A stretch of DNA of 64,000 nt from Alphaproteobacteria bacterium (GCA_947473805.1 CANJGB010000011.1:29778-93777); one strand, 5' to 3'. Shown: positions 48,655 to 57,651, numbered from the stretch's first letter. The notes: generated by a model not told the origin, from the letters alone. Numbers and translations: made by a program.

Positions 48655-49641
48655 ATGAAATGGAAGAACAGAAATCTTAGGGCACTTGCCGACATCGTAT
48701 GCGGCAACGTCGAGAATTTTGAGTATCGGTCCAGCAGCTTTATCACCGAGTTCTTCGAAGAGTGCGATCTTGAATACACTCACGATGGATCGACGCGATG
48801 GTCGTGGGTTGCAAACAGATTAGAAGAAGTTCTAGCGCAACCACATCCGAGCCCCTCGGTTCCTCCTGACGCATTTGTACGAATCATTCGCCGCGTGCTC
48901 GATAAAGGTGAGGCACAAGAGGGGGACCCGGACAGGAGCAAAGCGCTCGCAGCACTAAATATCGTGCTGGCTCGCGAAGGATGGGAAGCATTCTATGACG
49001 AGCATGGTTTAGGGCAGCTCAACCACAGCGCCACCAATACAGTAGTGCAAATAGCTAATCCCCATCGGCCGATGACGCCCACCGAACTCGCGCGCAAGAG
49101 TCACCTCACATCATATTTAGACACGTGCTCCGAAGACGAACTAATCGGGGAGGTTTTACTGCCCCTGTTCCGCCAGTTGGGATTCCACCGTGTCACTGCG
49201 GCAGGGCACGACGATAAGGCGTTGGAGTACGGCAAAGATTTGTGGATGAAGTACACCCTGCCCACGCTTCACGTGCTTTATTTCGGCATCCAAGTGAAGA
49301 AAGGAAAATTAGATTCCTCAGGCATGAGCAAAAATGGGGCCGCAAACGTCGCAGAGATTTTGAACCAAATCACCATGATGCTAGGGAACGAAATATTCGA
49401 CTCTGAAGTAAACCGCCGTGTATTAGTCGATCACGCCTTCATTGTTGCTGGCGGCATTATCACAAAACAAGCCAAGAACTGGCTTGGCCAACGGCTTGAC
49501 GCCACGAAGCGGTCACAGGTCATGTTTATGGATCGCGAAGACATCCTAAACTTATTTATCGTTACGAATTTGCCGCTGCCAAAGGGAGCGGTGCCTCCGG
49601 AAAACACGGCTAACCGATTGGATGACGAAATACCCTTCTAA
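48655..49641 (+). CDS. AbiJ-like N-terminal domain fused to a restriction-endonuclease-like (Mrr-type) domain; candidate phage-defence gene
   Basis: A 328-residue protein in visibly AT-richer DNA than its neighbours. Residues 1-125 resemble the abortive-infection AbiJ N-terminal domain (LADIVCGN, YRSSSFITEFFEECDLEY, RWSWVANRLEEVL, then ALNIVLAREGWEAF). Residues about 155-310 resemble a PD-(D/E)xK nuclease of the Mrr type: ELIGEVLLPLFRQLGFHRV with a possible active-site Glu, GKDLW with Asp, FGIQVKKGKL as the Q-x-K core, then FIVAGGIITKQAKNWL and MFMDREDILNLF, a typical Mrr ending. A role in phage resistance is inferred; family searches were not possible. Confidence 0.65.
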   Translation: MKWKNRNLRALADIVCGNVENFEYRSSSFITEFFEECDLEYTHDGSTRWSWVANRLEEVLAQPHPSPSVPPDAFVRIIRRVLDKGEAQEGDPDRSKALAALNIVLAREGWEAFYDEHGLGQLNHSATNTVVQIANPHRPMTPTELARKSHLTSYLDTCSEDELIGEVLLPLFRQLGFHRVTAAGHDDKALEYGKDLWMKYTLPTLHVLYFGIQVKKGKLDSSGMSKNGAANVAEILNQITMMLGNEIFDSEVNRRVLVDHAFIVAGGIITKQAKNWLGQRLDATKRSQVMFMDREDILNLFIVTNLPLPKGAVPPENTANRLDDEIPF

Positions 49642-49692
49642 CGCAGTCGATTCTGTAAAGCGTGGCGCTTTCATTGGCTTCGGGTTAAGCAG

Positions 49693-49941
49693 GTGAACAA
49701 ACAAATCAGCGAATTTCGAGGCAAGCGAGCGTCTGACGGTCGCGACATTGTTGCCGTCGTCTTCGCACCAGAGGCATTACCCGAGGGCGACTGGCGCTGC
49801 CGCGTCAGCTGCCCCGCCCTGTTCAGCGCCGACAAGTTCATTGCCGGCGTCGATACGCCTCAGGCAAGGCAACTTGCGAAGGTCTTTCTCGAAACCCTGT
49901 TCAGCGATCTCGGCATTGCCGGGACATGGACGGACGCCTGA
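49693..49941 (+). CDS. Small uncharacterised protein (DUF6968-like)
   Basis: An 82-residue soluble protein starting at a GTG 51 bp after the AbiJ-like gene. The pattern R-x6-DG-x-V at the start, DWRCRVSCPAL in the middle, and the ending IAGVDTPQARQLAKVFLETLFSDLG resembles small proteins I associate with DUF6968, remembered only loosely. It may be a separate chromosomal-type gene or a partner of the upstream gene. No function is assigned. Confidence 0.6.
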   Translation: MNKQISEFRGKRASDGRDIVAVVFAPEALPEGDWRCRVSCPALFSADKFIAGVDTPQARQLAKVFLETLFSDLGIAGTWTDA

Positions 49942-49977
49942 CGAAACGCACCGCGCCTCGCCAGGCTGTTTCCAGTC

Positions 49978-51198
49978 TCAGCACCCCGCGCGCAGCACCA
50001 TGCCGTCTTGCCGGCGTTCGTCGGCGCGGCTGACGAGTTCGAGCGATTCAGCGCTGATCAGGAAGTGCTGCGTCTTGCTGGCCGAGACGTTGCCGCTGAT
50101 GCGGTTTGGGATCGTGCTTGCATTGCCCTCGATCCAGGCGGCGACCTTGGCGCCCTCGGTGCTTTTCGCGCCTTCGACTGCCGCCTTGAGGATGAAGGCG
50201 CCGTCGTACAGCCACGACACCGTGGTGGTGGCGATGCGGTCGAACTGCGCCGGCTCGGCCGCCTTGAGGCGGGCGAGGAACTGCGCGAACGGCGAGGTGC
50301 CCACCGGATCGCTGGGGCAGTAGGTGAAGGTCTTGTAGGTCTGGCCGATCACGTTGCCGCCCTTGAAGGCATCGGGGCCGGCGATCTTGAGCACCACGGG
50401 CGTGACATTGGCGAAGGTCGGGCTGACGATCGGCACGTTCCAGCCGATGTCCTTCAGCGTCTTGACCGCAAGGCCGGCATCCTCGCCCGTCACGGTGAGG
50501 AACAGGATGATGTCGGGGTTGCCGCGGCGCAGGCCGAGGATCTGCGGCGTGAGATCGGGCGCGCGCGCCTCATGCTCCTGCACGCCGGTTATGGTGATGC
50601 CGCGCGCCTTCAGCTCCGCGCGCAATGGCTCGTGCGCGGCCTTCGAGATGGCGCTGGTGTCGGTGAGGATGGCGGCGGACTTCACCTTCGCCACCTCGGC
50701 GGCGTAGCGGACCATGGATTTGATCTGCTGGTCGGTGGAGGTGAACATGCTGAAGCCGTAGGGCAGGACGTGCGGCGTGATGGTGGCGGCGCCGCCGGTG
50801 TGGATGGTGGCGACGTTGGCCTCGGTCAGGATGGGCGCGGCGGCGAGGACCAGGTGGCTGATGATCGGCCCCAGCATCAGCTCCACCTTCTCCTGGTGGA
50901 TCAGCCGCTTGACCTCGTTCACCGACTGCGTCGGGTCACCCTGGTCGTCGGCGATCAGCAGCTGCACCTGGCGGCCCATAATGCCGCCGGCGGCGTTGAT
51001 CTCCCTGATCGCCATGGCGGAGCCGAGCTGGTGGGTAAAGCCGATGGCGGCGGCGGGGCCGGTGATGGGCATTGGCGCGCCGATCTTCAGCACGGGCGCC
51101 TGCGCCGACGCCGTGCCGGCAAGAAGGGCAAGGGCGGCAGCGGTGGCCGCGAGAGTGCGGGGACGCGAACGGTGAACGACGCGCGGGGAACCGACCAT
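49978..51198 (-). CDS. Branched-chain-type ABC transporter substrate-binding protein (LivK-like), orphan
   Basis: A 406-residue periplasmic protein. A long signal peptide (residues 1-33, ending GTASAQ) precedes the Peripla_BP_6 fold: VLKIGAPMPITGPAAAIGF, EINAAGGIMGRQVQLLIADDQGDP and FSMFTSTDQQIKSMV. The start at 51198 has GGGAGGA upstream. No permease or ATPase genes adjoin it. It is divergent from an OYE-family reductase across a 145-bp gap, suggesting joint control. Ligand unknown. Confidence 0.92.
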   Translation of the reverse strand: MVGSPRVVHRSRPRTLAATAAALALLAGTASAQAPVLKIGAPMPITGPAAAIGFTHQLGSAMAIREINAAGGIMGRQVQLLIADDQGDPTQSVNEVKRLIHQEKVELMLGPIISHLVLAAAPILTEANVATIHTGGAATITPHVLPYGFSMFTSTDQQIKSMVRYAAEVAKVKSAAILTDTSAISKAAHEPLRAELKARGITITGVQEHEARAPDLTPQILGLRRGNPDIILFLTVTGEDAGLAVKTLKDIGWNVPIVSPTFANVTPVVLKIAGPDAFKGGNVIGQTYKTFTYCPSDPVGTSPFAQFLARLKAAEPAQFDRIATTTVSWLYDGAFILKAAVEGAKSTEGAKVAAWIEGNASTIPNRISGNVSASKTQHFLISAESLELVSRADERRQDGMVLRAGC

Positions 51199-51343
51199 TT
51201 TTTCCTCCCATTATTATTGCCGCCATTACACGCCTTGGGCGTGCGACGTTCAATAGGGTGAATGCAGCGCGCGCCCTTCGACAAATCCACGATGTGGCAT
51301 TAGTTTTCCACCGCGGGCGGCGACGAGACAGGGACAACAGGGA

Positions 51344-52489
51344 ATGAGCAACGGCCAGACCAACACACCCGCCGTCGAGCCGCTGTTCCAGCCGTTCGAC
51401 CTGAACGACCTCACGCTTTCCAACCGCATTGCCATGTCGCCGATGACGCGGCAATTCTCGCCGCACGGCGTGCCGGGTGCCGATGTCGCGGCGTATTACG
51501 CCCGGCGGGCGCGCGGCGGCGCCGGGCTGATCGTCACCGAGGGCAGCGCGGTGCCGCACGACGTGGCGCACTACACCAACAGGATTCCGCACGTCTATGG
51601 CGAGGCCGCGATGGCGGGCTGGCGCGAGGTGGTGCGGCAGGTGCACGACGCGGGCGCGAAGATTTTCGTGCAGCTGTGGCATACCGGCCTGGGGCGCTAC
51701 ACGAAGGAGACCGACAATCCGGACGTGCCCTCGGTCGGGCCGACGACGTGGTTTCCCGACCATCCGACGCCGTCGCGCGCGATGGACGAGCGCGACATCG
51801 CCGATGTGATTGCGGCGTTCGGCGCGGCGGCAGCAAATGCGAAGGCCGCCGGGTTCGACGGCGTGAACGTGCACGGGGCGCACGGCTATCTGCTGGATGC
51901 GTTCCTGTGGGACAAGACCAATACGCGCGACGACGCGTGGGGCGGCACAGTGGCGGCGCGCACGCGCTTCGCGGTTGAAGTGGTGCGCGAGGTGAAGCGG
52001 CGCGCGGGCAAGGACTTCCCCGTCATGCTGCGCATTTCGCAATGGAAGGCGCTGGACTACACCGCGCGCATCGCCGAGACGCCGCAGGAGCTTGAAGTGA
52101 TTGTCACGGCGCTGGCGGATGCGGGCGTCGATATTTTCGACTGTTCGACGCGGCGCTTCTGGCTGCCGGAGTTCGAGGGGTCGGACCTGAACCTGGCGGG
52201 CTGGACGAAGAAGCTGAGCGGGCGGCCGACGATGACGGTGGGCTCGGTCGGGCTGGAGGGGCCCCTGGAAGGACGGCGGGTCGATTTCCACAAGGCCATG
52301 CCGGTCGCGGTGGAGAACCTGGCGCGGCTGATGGAGATGTTCGGCCGCGGCGATTTCGACCTGGTCGCGGTCGGGCGCGGGATTCTCGCCAATCCGGACT
52401 GGGCGAACCTGGTGCGGGCGGGGCGGTTCAGCGAGTTGCGCGGTTATGACCCGGAAGCATCGCGCACGCGGCTGGAGCCGGCGGCATAG
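51344..52489 (+). CDS. NADH:flavin oxidoreductase / Old Yellow Enzyme family
   Basis: A 381-residue FMN TIM-barrel reductase. It starts with LFQPFDLNDLTLSNRIAMSPMTRQFS, the family FMN/NAD site, followed by VNVHGAHGYLLDAFLWDKTNTRDDAWGG, in which His and Asn of the HGAHGYL motif bind the substrate carbonyl. VGRGILANPDWANLVRAG carries the FMN phosphate site. It reduces activated alkenes or related compounds; the substrate is not known. Confidence 0.93.
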   Translation: MSNGQTNTPAVEPLFQPFDLNDLTLSNRIAMSPMTRQFSPHGVPGADVAAYYARRARGGAGLIVTEGSAVPHDVAHYTNRIPHVYGEAAMAGWREVVRQVHDAGAKIFVQLWHTGLGRYTKETDNPDVPSVGPTTWFPDHPTPSRAMDERDIADVIAAFGAAAANAKAAGFDGVNVHGAHGYLLDAFLWDKTNTRDDAWGGTVAARTRFAVEVVREVKRRAGKDFPVMLRISQWKALDYTARIAETPQELEVIVTALADAGVDIFDCSTRRFWLPEFEGSDLNLAGWTKKLSGRPTMTVGSVGLEGPLEGRRVDFHKAMPVAVENLARLMEMFGRGDFDLVAVGRGILANPDWANLVRAGRFSELRGYDPEASRTRLEPAA

Positions 52490-52508
52490 CGGCCGGGCCG
52501 GTGAACAT

Positions 52509-52612
52509 CCTCACCCTTCGACCGGCTCAGGATGAGGATGAGTTACAGGTTCGAGTTCACTTCGTCCTCCAGGCACAGGTTCACCTCATCCTGAGCTTGT
52601 CGAAGGGTGAGG
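52509..52612. repeat. Inverted pair of dispersed 29-bp repeat elements (second locus)
   Basis: CCTCACCCTTCGACCGGCT begins the copy at 52509-52537, and the inverted copy at 52584-52612 reads CCTCATCCTGAGCTTGTCGA at its start. It is the same element as at 45722-45804, with the two arms again facing each other about 45 bp apart, here downstream of the OYE gene. Confidence 0.85.
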
Positions 52613-52696
52613 TGACCGGCGCTCAGCACTATCAGTCACCCCCGCGGAAACGGGAACGACGATGAGGAGAAATCGGCCGCCCCGAAGGGCGCCGGA

Positions 52697-53890
52697 TCAG
52701 CGGACGTAGAGGTGGACCTCGTTGGTCGCGACCTGGGCCGAGGTGGCCGACAGGTTGATGCGCGCGGCCGGGAGGCCCATTTCGGTCAGCGAGCGCATGA
52801 CCTTCTCGGCATTGCGGCGCGACTGGCTCTGGTTCAGGGCGCCCTGCCCCGCATCGCCGATATTGGCGGAGACGGCGACGAGGTCGAAGCTGGCCTGCGG
52901 CCGGCGCTCCAGCGTGCGCGACACGGCGTTGTAGAGCGCGGTCTGGAACGGCACGTCGGAGCGGTCGAAGCGGATGACGACCAGCGGCTGGCGGCCATCG
53001 GCGCCGACGGAAGCGGGGCGGATGCCGTCGCCGGCGTTCGTCGAGATGCCGGCATAGGCGCGGTTGGCCAGGCTGGGGCCCAGCAGCTCGCCGTTCTTCA
53101 CCGAGAGCGACAGGGCCGCGAGGTTGCCGCGCTCGGCGCCGAGATAGGCGGTCTGGCGCGAGACGTCCTGCGTGACTTCGTTCAGTACGCGGTCGATGAG
53201 GACGACGGTGCGGTTGGTCTCATCCTCGAGGATCGCCAGCTGGCGGTGGTCCTCGTCGATGGCGCCGGACATGCGATAGGCCGACTTGATCGATTCGATC
53301 AAATAGGCGGACATGGCGCTGTCGGCGGAAACTTCGTTGGACAGCGACGACAGCGCGGCGATATCGGCCGACAGCTTGTCGAGATCGGACTGCGCCTGGT
53401 TCCACTGGCCGACCAGGATGGGGTTGCCCGGCGTGGTGCCGACCTGCAGCCGCGTGGTGATGGCGGCGACGGTGCCGTAGTAACGCTGCGAATTCTGCAT
53501 CGTCGAGGCACGGGCGGCCTGCAGCGCGGTGTTGCGCTGCGCGATGATGGACTGGAGCTGCGTCAGCTCGGTGCGGATCTGCTGCACCTTCTGGCCGACG
53601 AACGTGCCGGTGGTGGCGCCGGGCGTGACCGGGACCGGCTGCAAACTGGTGGTCCCCATGGTGGGGGCGGAAACCGGCGCGGTCTGGACCCCGCCCTGCA
53701 TGCCGGGCGGGAAGACGACGCCATTATTGCTGGTGGCGGCCGCATTGGCGCGGGCCTGCTGCGGCGGCGGCGCCGGCCTGGCCGGGTCACCACCGGTCAG
53801 CGACGGCCACAGGGCGTCGGAAGCGAACGAGCAGGCGCCGAGCAGCAAAGCCGCGCTCAGCGAAATAGCAGGCGAAAAGCGATGGGCCAT
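52697..53890 (-). CDS. Lipoprotein with coiled-coil middle and OmpA-like C-terminal domain
   Basis: A 397-residue protein. The lipobox is LLLGAC with Cys20. A Pro/Ala-rich linker with low complexity (residues about 35-95) precedes helical, probably coiled-coil stretches (QKVQQIRTELTQLQSIIAQRNTALQAA and DLDKLSADIAALSSLSNEVS). The end SQSRRNAEKVMRSLTEMGLPAARINLS and NEVHLYVR resembles the OmpA/MotB peptidoglycan-binding core, with its usual Asp-Arg binding pair not clearly visible. A role in envelope anchoring is inferred. Confidence 0.7.
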   Translation of the reverse strand: MAHRFSPAISLSAALLLGACSFASDALWPSLTGGDPARPAPPPQQARANAAATSNNGVVFPPGMQGGVQTAPVSAPTMGTTSLQPVPVTPGATTGTFVGQKVQQIRTELTQLQSIIAQRNTALQAARASTMQNSQRYYGTVAAITTRLQVGTTPGNPILVGQWNQAQSDLDKLSADIAALSSLSNEVSADSAMSAYLIESIKSAYRMSGAIDEDHRQLAILEDETNRTVVLIDRVLNEVTQDVSRQTAYLGAERGNLAALSLSVKNGELLGPSLANRAYAGISTNAGDGIRPASVGADGRQPLVVIRFDRSDVPFQTALYNAVSRTLERRPQASFDLVAVSANIGDAGQGALNQSQSRRNAEKVMRSLTEMGLPAARINLSATSAQVATNEVHLYVR

Positions 53891-54173
53891 CCTGCGAAAC
53901 TCGATTCCCTGAAACTATCCCCCGGCCTGCCGCATTCGTCCCGTTCAGGGAACCCCCGGCCGCGACACGCCAGACCTGACTACCATCCTAACCCAATGAC
54001 CTTGAGTCTCACAAGGGTCAATTCCCCGCAAATCCCCGTGGCCACACGCATTTCCGCCCCGGCGCGGTATCTGAGCCACAGCCGGTTTCAGCCCGCCAAA
54101 GCGCTTGCACCGCCGGAATCGTTTGAGTAGTGTGCGCCGCCTTGAGACAAGCCGCCCCGACAGGCGGCCCTGC

Positions 54174-54250
54174 GCGCCCGTAGCTCAGCTGGATAGAGCA
54201 TCAGACTACGAATCTGAGGGTCGGACGTTCGAATCGTTCCGGGCGCGCCA
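54174..54250 (+). tRNA. tRNA-Arg (anticodon ACG)
   Basis: A 77-nt cloverleaf with encoded CCA. Acceptor stem GCGCCCG / CGGGCGC, D-arm GCTC..GAGC, anticodon arm CAGA-CTACGAA-TCTG with anticodon ACG, T-loop TTCGAAT. ACG is read as ICG, decoding CGU/CGC/CGA arginine codons. Confidence 0.97.
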
Positions 54251-54359
54251 TTTTCTCCAGTCCCGATAGCCACACGGCCCGCCGCGGCGTTGAGCGGGAT
54301 CAATGCCCCCGCCCCTGCACGGGTTCACGTTACCCGGGACAGTTCAACGGGGAACGGCG

Positions 54360-54458
54360 ATGACCATTGGAGAAATCTTGTACTTCAGCCTCACCATGGG
54401 CGCGGTGTTGGTGTTTGTGGCCATCCTGGCCTGGCAGTCGCACAAGGATTCCGCCTGA
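54360..54458 (+). CDS. 32-residue single-pass membrane protein
   Basis: A very short gene: MTIGEILYF, then a hydrophobic helix with valine/leucine from residue 8 to 25, ending AWQSHKDSA. GGGGAA lies 6 bp upstream of the ATG. The layout (short N-terminus outside, one helix, charged C-terminal tail) is that of small subunits accessory to membrane complexes, for example CydX- or CcoQ-like ones. No partner gene is adjacent, so no function is assigned. It was found by eye because it is shorter than usual ORF cut-offs. Confidence 0.55.
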   Translation: MTIGEILYFSLTMGAVLVFVAILAWQSHKDSA

Positions 54459-54506
54459 CCGCGACCGCGTTGCGGCGACTGCGGCCAGGGACGGGAACGC
54501 CTTCGG

Positions 54507-55607
54507 CTAGCGCTTGATCCCCACCACCTCCTGGTAGAACGAGCGGTCGACGATCTTCGATTCCGGCATCGGCTCGGTATAGGTCAGCGCCTTGGACGGC
54601 AGCAGTGCCTCCTGCAGGCGGGCGCCGGTGCCGCTGCGGATTTCCCAGTCCCAGACGTTTGACGGCACGCCGCGCAGCGTTTCGACCGGCACCTTCAGCG
54701 CCTTGCTGAGATCGGCCATGAAGGTGTCGTCCTTCTTGTAGTCGCCGTTGAAATACGTGCTGACGATGCGGACATAGGCGCGCATGAACGCGGTGCCGAC
54801 CTCGCGGTTGTCCTTCAGCAGCGTCGGGCCGAACAGGGCGCCGCCCAGCGGCTCGCCCGCCGGCTGGCCCTGGAGGAACACGTATTCAGGATCATTCACG
54901 AACTGCACCCAGAGCGGGTCCTGCAGCCAGGTGGCCTGCACCGCCTTGTTCTTGAGCGCCATGACGTGCAGCGGCATCTCGAAGCGCTGCAGCGTGAGGT
55001 CGCCGGTCGTCATGCCGGCATTCTTCAGACCCACCATCAGCGGATAGAGGCTGGTCGAGCCGGGGCCCTGGACCGAGGCGATAATCTTGCCCTTGAGGTC
55101 CTTCAGCGTGGTGCCCTTCTGCGCCCACAGGCCGGCCTTGTTTTCCGGCGAGCTGGAGAAATTGGCCACCGTCCAGGCGAGCTCGAAGCCCTGCGACACG
55201 GCGTTGAGGAAGGTCGCATCGACCGAGGCCCAGTCGGCATCGAGCCGGCGCGCGGCCATCAGCTGCAGCGCATCGCTGCCCGGCATGACGACGATCTGGA
55301 GATCGAGATTTTCCTTCTCGAACTCGCCCTTCTGCAGGCCGATGGCGATGGGCGCGAAATATTCGGCGCTGGGCAGGCCGACGGCCATGCGCATGGTGCC
55401 GCGCTTGGCCAAAGGCTTCGGCGACGGGAAGCCGGGTTCGCAGCGCGCGGGCACGTGATCGAGCGGCACCGGATCGGTCGCCGCCCTGACGCCACAGCCC
55501 TGCACGCCTTGCGCCGAGGCCGCAAAGGGCAACGCGGCGATGGCGGCGACGAAAACAGACTGGCGCAGCAAGCGTCCCAGCCGCTGATGCGGAGCATGGC
55601 GTGTCAT
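54507..55607 (-). CDS. NitT/TauT-type ABC transporter substrate-binding protein
   Basis: A 366-residue periplasmic protein of the NMT1/SsuA type II binding fold. The signal peptide ends near ALPFAASAQG. It shows MAVGLPSAEYFAPIAIGLQKGEFEKENLDLQIV, the hallmark region in which the ligand-binding helix follows the first strand, and ENKAGLWAQKGTTLKDLKGKIIA. The start at 55607 (MTRHAPHQ) has GAGGAGG upstream. No permease is adjacent. Ligand could be a sulfonate, nitrate or pyrimidine precursor; not resolved. Confidence 0.88.
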   Translation of the reverse strand: MTRHAPHQRLGRLLRQSVFVAAIAALPFAASAQGVQGCGVRAATDPVPLDHVPARCEPGFPSPKPLAKRGTMRMAVGLPSAEYFAPIAIGLQKGEFEKENLDLQIVVMPGSDALQLMAARRLDADWASVDATFLNAVSQGFELAWTVANFSSSPENKAGLWAQKGTTLKDLKGKIIASVQGPGSTSLYPLMVGLKNAGMTTGDLTLQRFEMPLHVMALKNKAVQATWLQDPLWVQFVNDPEYVFLQGQPAGEPLGGALFGPTLLKDNREVGTAFMRAYVRIVSTYFNGDYKKDDTFMADLSKALKVPVETLRGVPSNVWDWEIRSGTGARLQEALLPSKALTYTEPMPESKIVDRSFYQEVVGIKR

Positions 55608-55712
55608 TGAATGTCCCTCCTCAAAAACGACTATTGTTTTGAATTTTCTGCCGGCGGGGACAATGGCAGCCATGCGCGCAGGCCGCAATCGGCCCCGCCG
55701 TCGTTCATCAAC

Positions 55713-56099
55713 CTAGAAAAGTTGCAGCGCGATGAGGACCATGCCGATGACGGACACGACCCAGGCAAGCGTCCGCAGCCAGGGCAGGCCGGCGACATAG
55801 ATCACCGCATGGGCGAGACGGCCCCAGAAGAACAGGGCCGCGCCGGTCGCGGTCATCGCATTGGCCTTGCCGGCCACCGCCGCGACCAGCACGAGGATCG
55901 CGAACAGCACGAGGTTCTCGATCATGTTCAGATGTGCGCGGTTGGCGCGCCCGGCCCAGCCGGTAAGTTCCGGCAAGCCCTCGCGGTTGCCGGCGAGGCG
56001 GGCGAGCCCCCATTGCAGATGGGCGCCGGATGCAGCCACCAGCACCTGGACGAAGCACAGGACGGCGGAAAAAAGGAGATATTTGAGATCGGGCGACAT
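55713..56099 (-). CDS. MAPEG-family integral membrane protein
   Basis: A 128-residue protein with four hydrophobic helices and the MAPEG pattern: LTGWAGRANRAHLNMIENLVLFAILV (helix 2 with the glutathione-binding R-A-x-x-N-x-x-E motif). The start at 56099 has GGAGGAAAC upstream. MAPEG proteins are membrane glutathione/eicosanoid transferases in eukaryotes; bacterial functions are mostly untested. Confidence 0.9.
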   Translation of the reverse strand: MSPDLKYLLFSAVLCFVQVLVAASGAHLQWGLARLAGNREGLPELTGWAGRANRAHLNMIENLVLFAILVLVAAVAGKANAMTATGAALFFWGRLAHAVIYVAGLPWLRTLAWVVSVIGMVLIALQLF

Positions 56100-56183
56100 G
56101 GTTTCCTCCACAGCATTATTGTTTCTTGATGTCCGCCGCCCAGAGTGGACCAGCGCGGGAGCAGGTGCAATCGGACGCCGCGC

Positions 56184-56945
56184 CTAGGCCAGTTCGGAGC
56201 CGCCGTCGCAGGGCACAATGGCGCCGGTCATAAACGACGCGGCGGGCGACACCATGTAGGCTGCGAGCTGCGCGATGTCGGCGAGGTTGCCCATGCGGCG
56301 CAATGGCTGGCGATCCACCCAGGCAGCCTTCATCTCGGGCGTCGCGGCCAGACGCGCGACCCCTTCGGTGCCCTCGATGGGGCCGGGCGAAATGCCGGTG
56401 ACGCGGATGTTTTCGGGCCCCCATTCCATGGCGAGACATTTGACCAGCATGTTGACGCCGGCCTTGGCGGCGCAGACATGCGATTGCAGCAGGCGCGGGC
56501 GCGTGCCCTGCGGTGCGGAAATGGCGATCATGACGCCTGGGCGGCGGATGAGATCGTAGCCGGCGCGGAACGTGTTGAAGGTGCCCATCAGGTCGATATC
56601 GACCACCGCCTTGAAGCCGTTGGCCGAGAGCTTGGCCGCCGGGGCGGGAAAGTTGCCGGCCGCGCCGGCAATGACAATGTCGGGCGGGCCGAGCTCGGCA
56701 GCGGCTTGCGCGAAGATGCCGGCCACGGCCGCATGGTCGCGCACGTCGGCGGCAAGGCCCAGCATGCGGCCTTTCGCCTTGGGGCGCAGCGTTTCGGCCG
56801 CGGCGGCGGACTTTGCGGCATCGCGGCCGAACACCATGACCGAGGCGCCGAGATCGGCGAAGTGGCGGGCGATGCCGAGATTGATGCCACTGGTGCCGCC
56901 AGAAATGTACGCAACCTTGTCCTGCACGGCGATTTCCCCCGACAT
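56184..56945 (-). CDS. SDR-family oxidoreductase (2,4-dienoyl-CoA reductase-like)
   Basis: A 253-residue Rossmann protein. NAD(P) motif ISGGTSGINLGIARHFA (T-G-x3-G-x-G variant SGGTSGIN) and NNAG-equivalent IAGAAGNF are present. Lys of the catalytic set is seen in CAAKAGVNMLVKCLA, but the usual Tyr four residues before it is replaced (SHVCAAKAG). That pattern matches the 2,4-dienoyl-CoA reductase group, which lacks the canonical Tyr. The C-terminal SFMTGAIVPCDGGSEL is standard. Start 56945 (MSGEIAVQDK). Likely fatty acyl-CoA double-bond metabolism. Confidence 0.87.
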   Translation of the reverse strand: MSGEIAVQDKVAYISGGTSGINLGIARHFADLGASVMVFGRDAAKSAAAAETLRPKAKGRMLGLAADVRDHAAVAGIFAQAAAELGPPDIVIAGAAGNFPAPAAKLSANGFKAVVDIDLMGTFNTFRAGYDLIRRPGVMIAISAPQGTRPRLLQSHVCAAKAGVNMLVKCLAMEWGPENIRVTGISPGPIEGTEGVARLAATPEMKAAWVDRQPLRRMGNLADIAQLAAYMVSPAASFMTGAIVPCDGGSELA

Positions 56946-57171
56946 TGTTGTGCCGGGGGCATTCTGCGCGAAATGCCCGCCCTGATCAGCCCCAATCGAA
57001 CGGCGGCGCCCGGGCCACGCCGCGCCCAAGGGCGTTGGGGCGATGCCGTATAACGCCCCATGTCAAAGTTGTGATCCGCGCCGAGGTCATGCGCGATGCA
57101 CGGACCATGGTGCCATTTCCATGGTGCGAGTGTGGTTGGCGCGGCCTCGGAATAGCGATACAGCAACAGTC

Positions 57172-57651
57172 ATGACCGCGACCTTCCCCACCCTTTTTAT
57201 CGATGCCGATGCCTGCCCGGTGAAGGCGGAGATCTACAAGGTGGCGCAACGCTACGGCCTGAAGGTGTGGGTCGTGGCGAACGCATTTATCGCCGTGCCG
57301 CCAGACCCGCTGATCGAGCGTGTGGTGGTGAGCGACGGCTTCGACGCCGCGGACAACTGGATCGCCGAGCATGTCGATGCCGACAGCATCGCGATCACGG
57401 CGGATATTCCATTGGCGGCGCGCTGCATTAAGGCCGGCGCGCTGGTCCTGAGGTCGACCGGACGGCCTTTCACCGAGGCGTCGATCGGCTCGGCGCTGGC
57501 GACGCGGGCGCTGATGGAGGATCTGCGCGCCATGGGCAATGTCACCGGCGGACCGGCGCCGTTCGACAAGCGCGACCGCTCGCGCTTCCTGTCGGCACTG
57601 GACGAAATGGTGGTGCGGCTGCGCCGGCGGGGCCCCACGCCTAAAGCTTGA
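57172..57651 (+). CDS. YaiI/YqxD (DUF188) family protein
   Basis: A 159-residue PIN-like cytoplasmic protein. It begins FIDADACPVKAEIYKVAQRYGLKVWVVAN, the exact family signature, and contains DSIAITADIPLAARCI with further acidic residues of the PIN-like site. Ends with RDRSRFLSALDEMVVRLRR. Function unknown though widely conserved. The start 57172 (MTATFPTLFIDADACP) excludes an unsupported 43-codon extension. It overlaps the next minus-strand gene by 11 nt at the 3' end. Confidence 0.93.
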   Translation: MTATFPTLFIDADACPVKAEIYKVAQRYGLKVWVVANAFIAVPPDPLIERVVVSDGFDAADNWIAEHVDADSIAITADIPLAARCIKAGALVLRSTGRPFTEASIGSALATRALMEDLRAMGNVTGGPAPFDKRDRSRFLSALDEMVVRLRRRGPTPKA

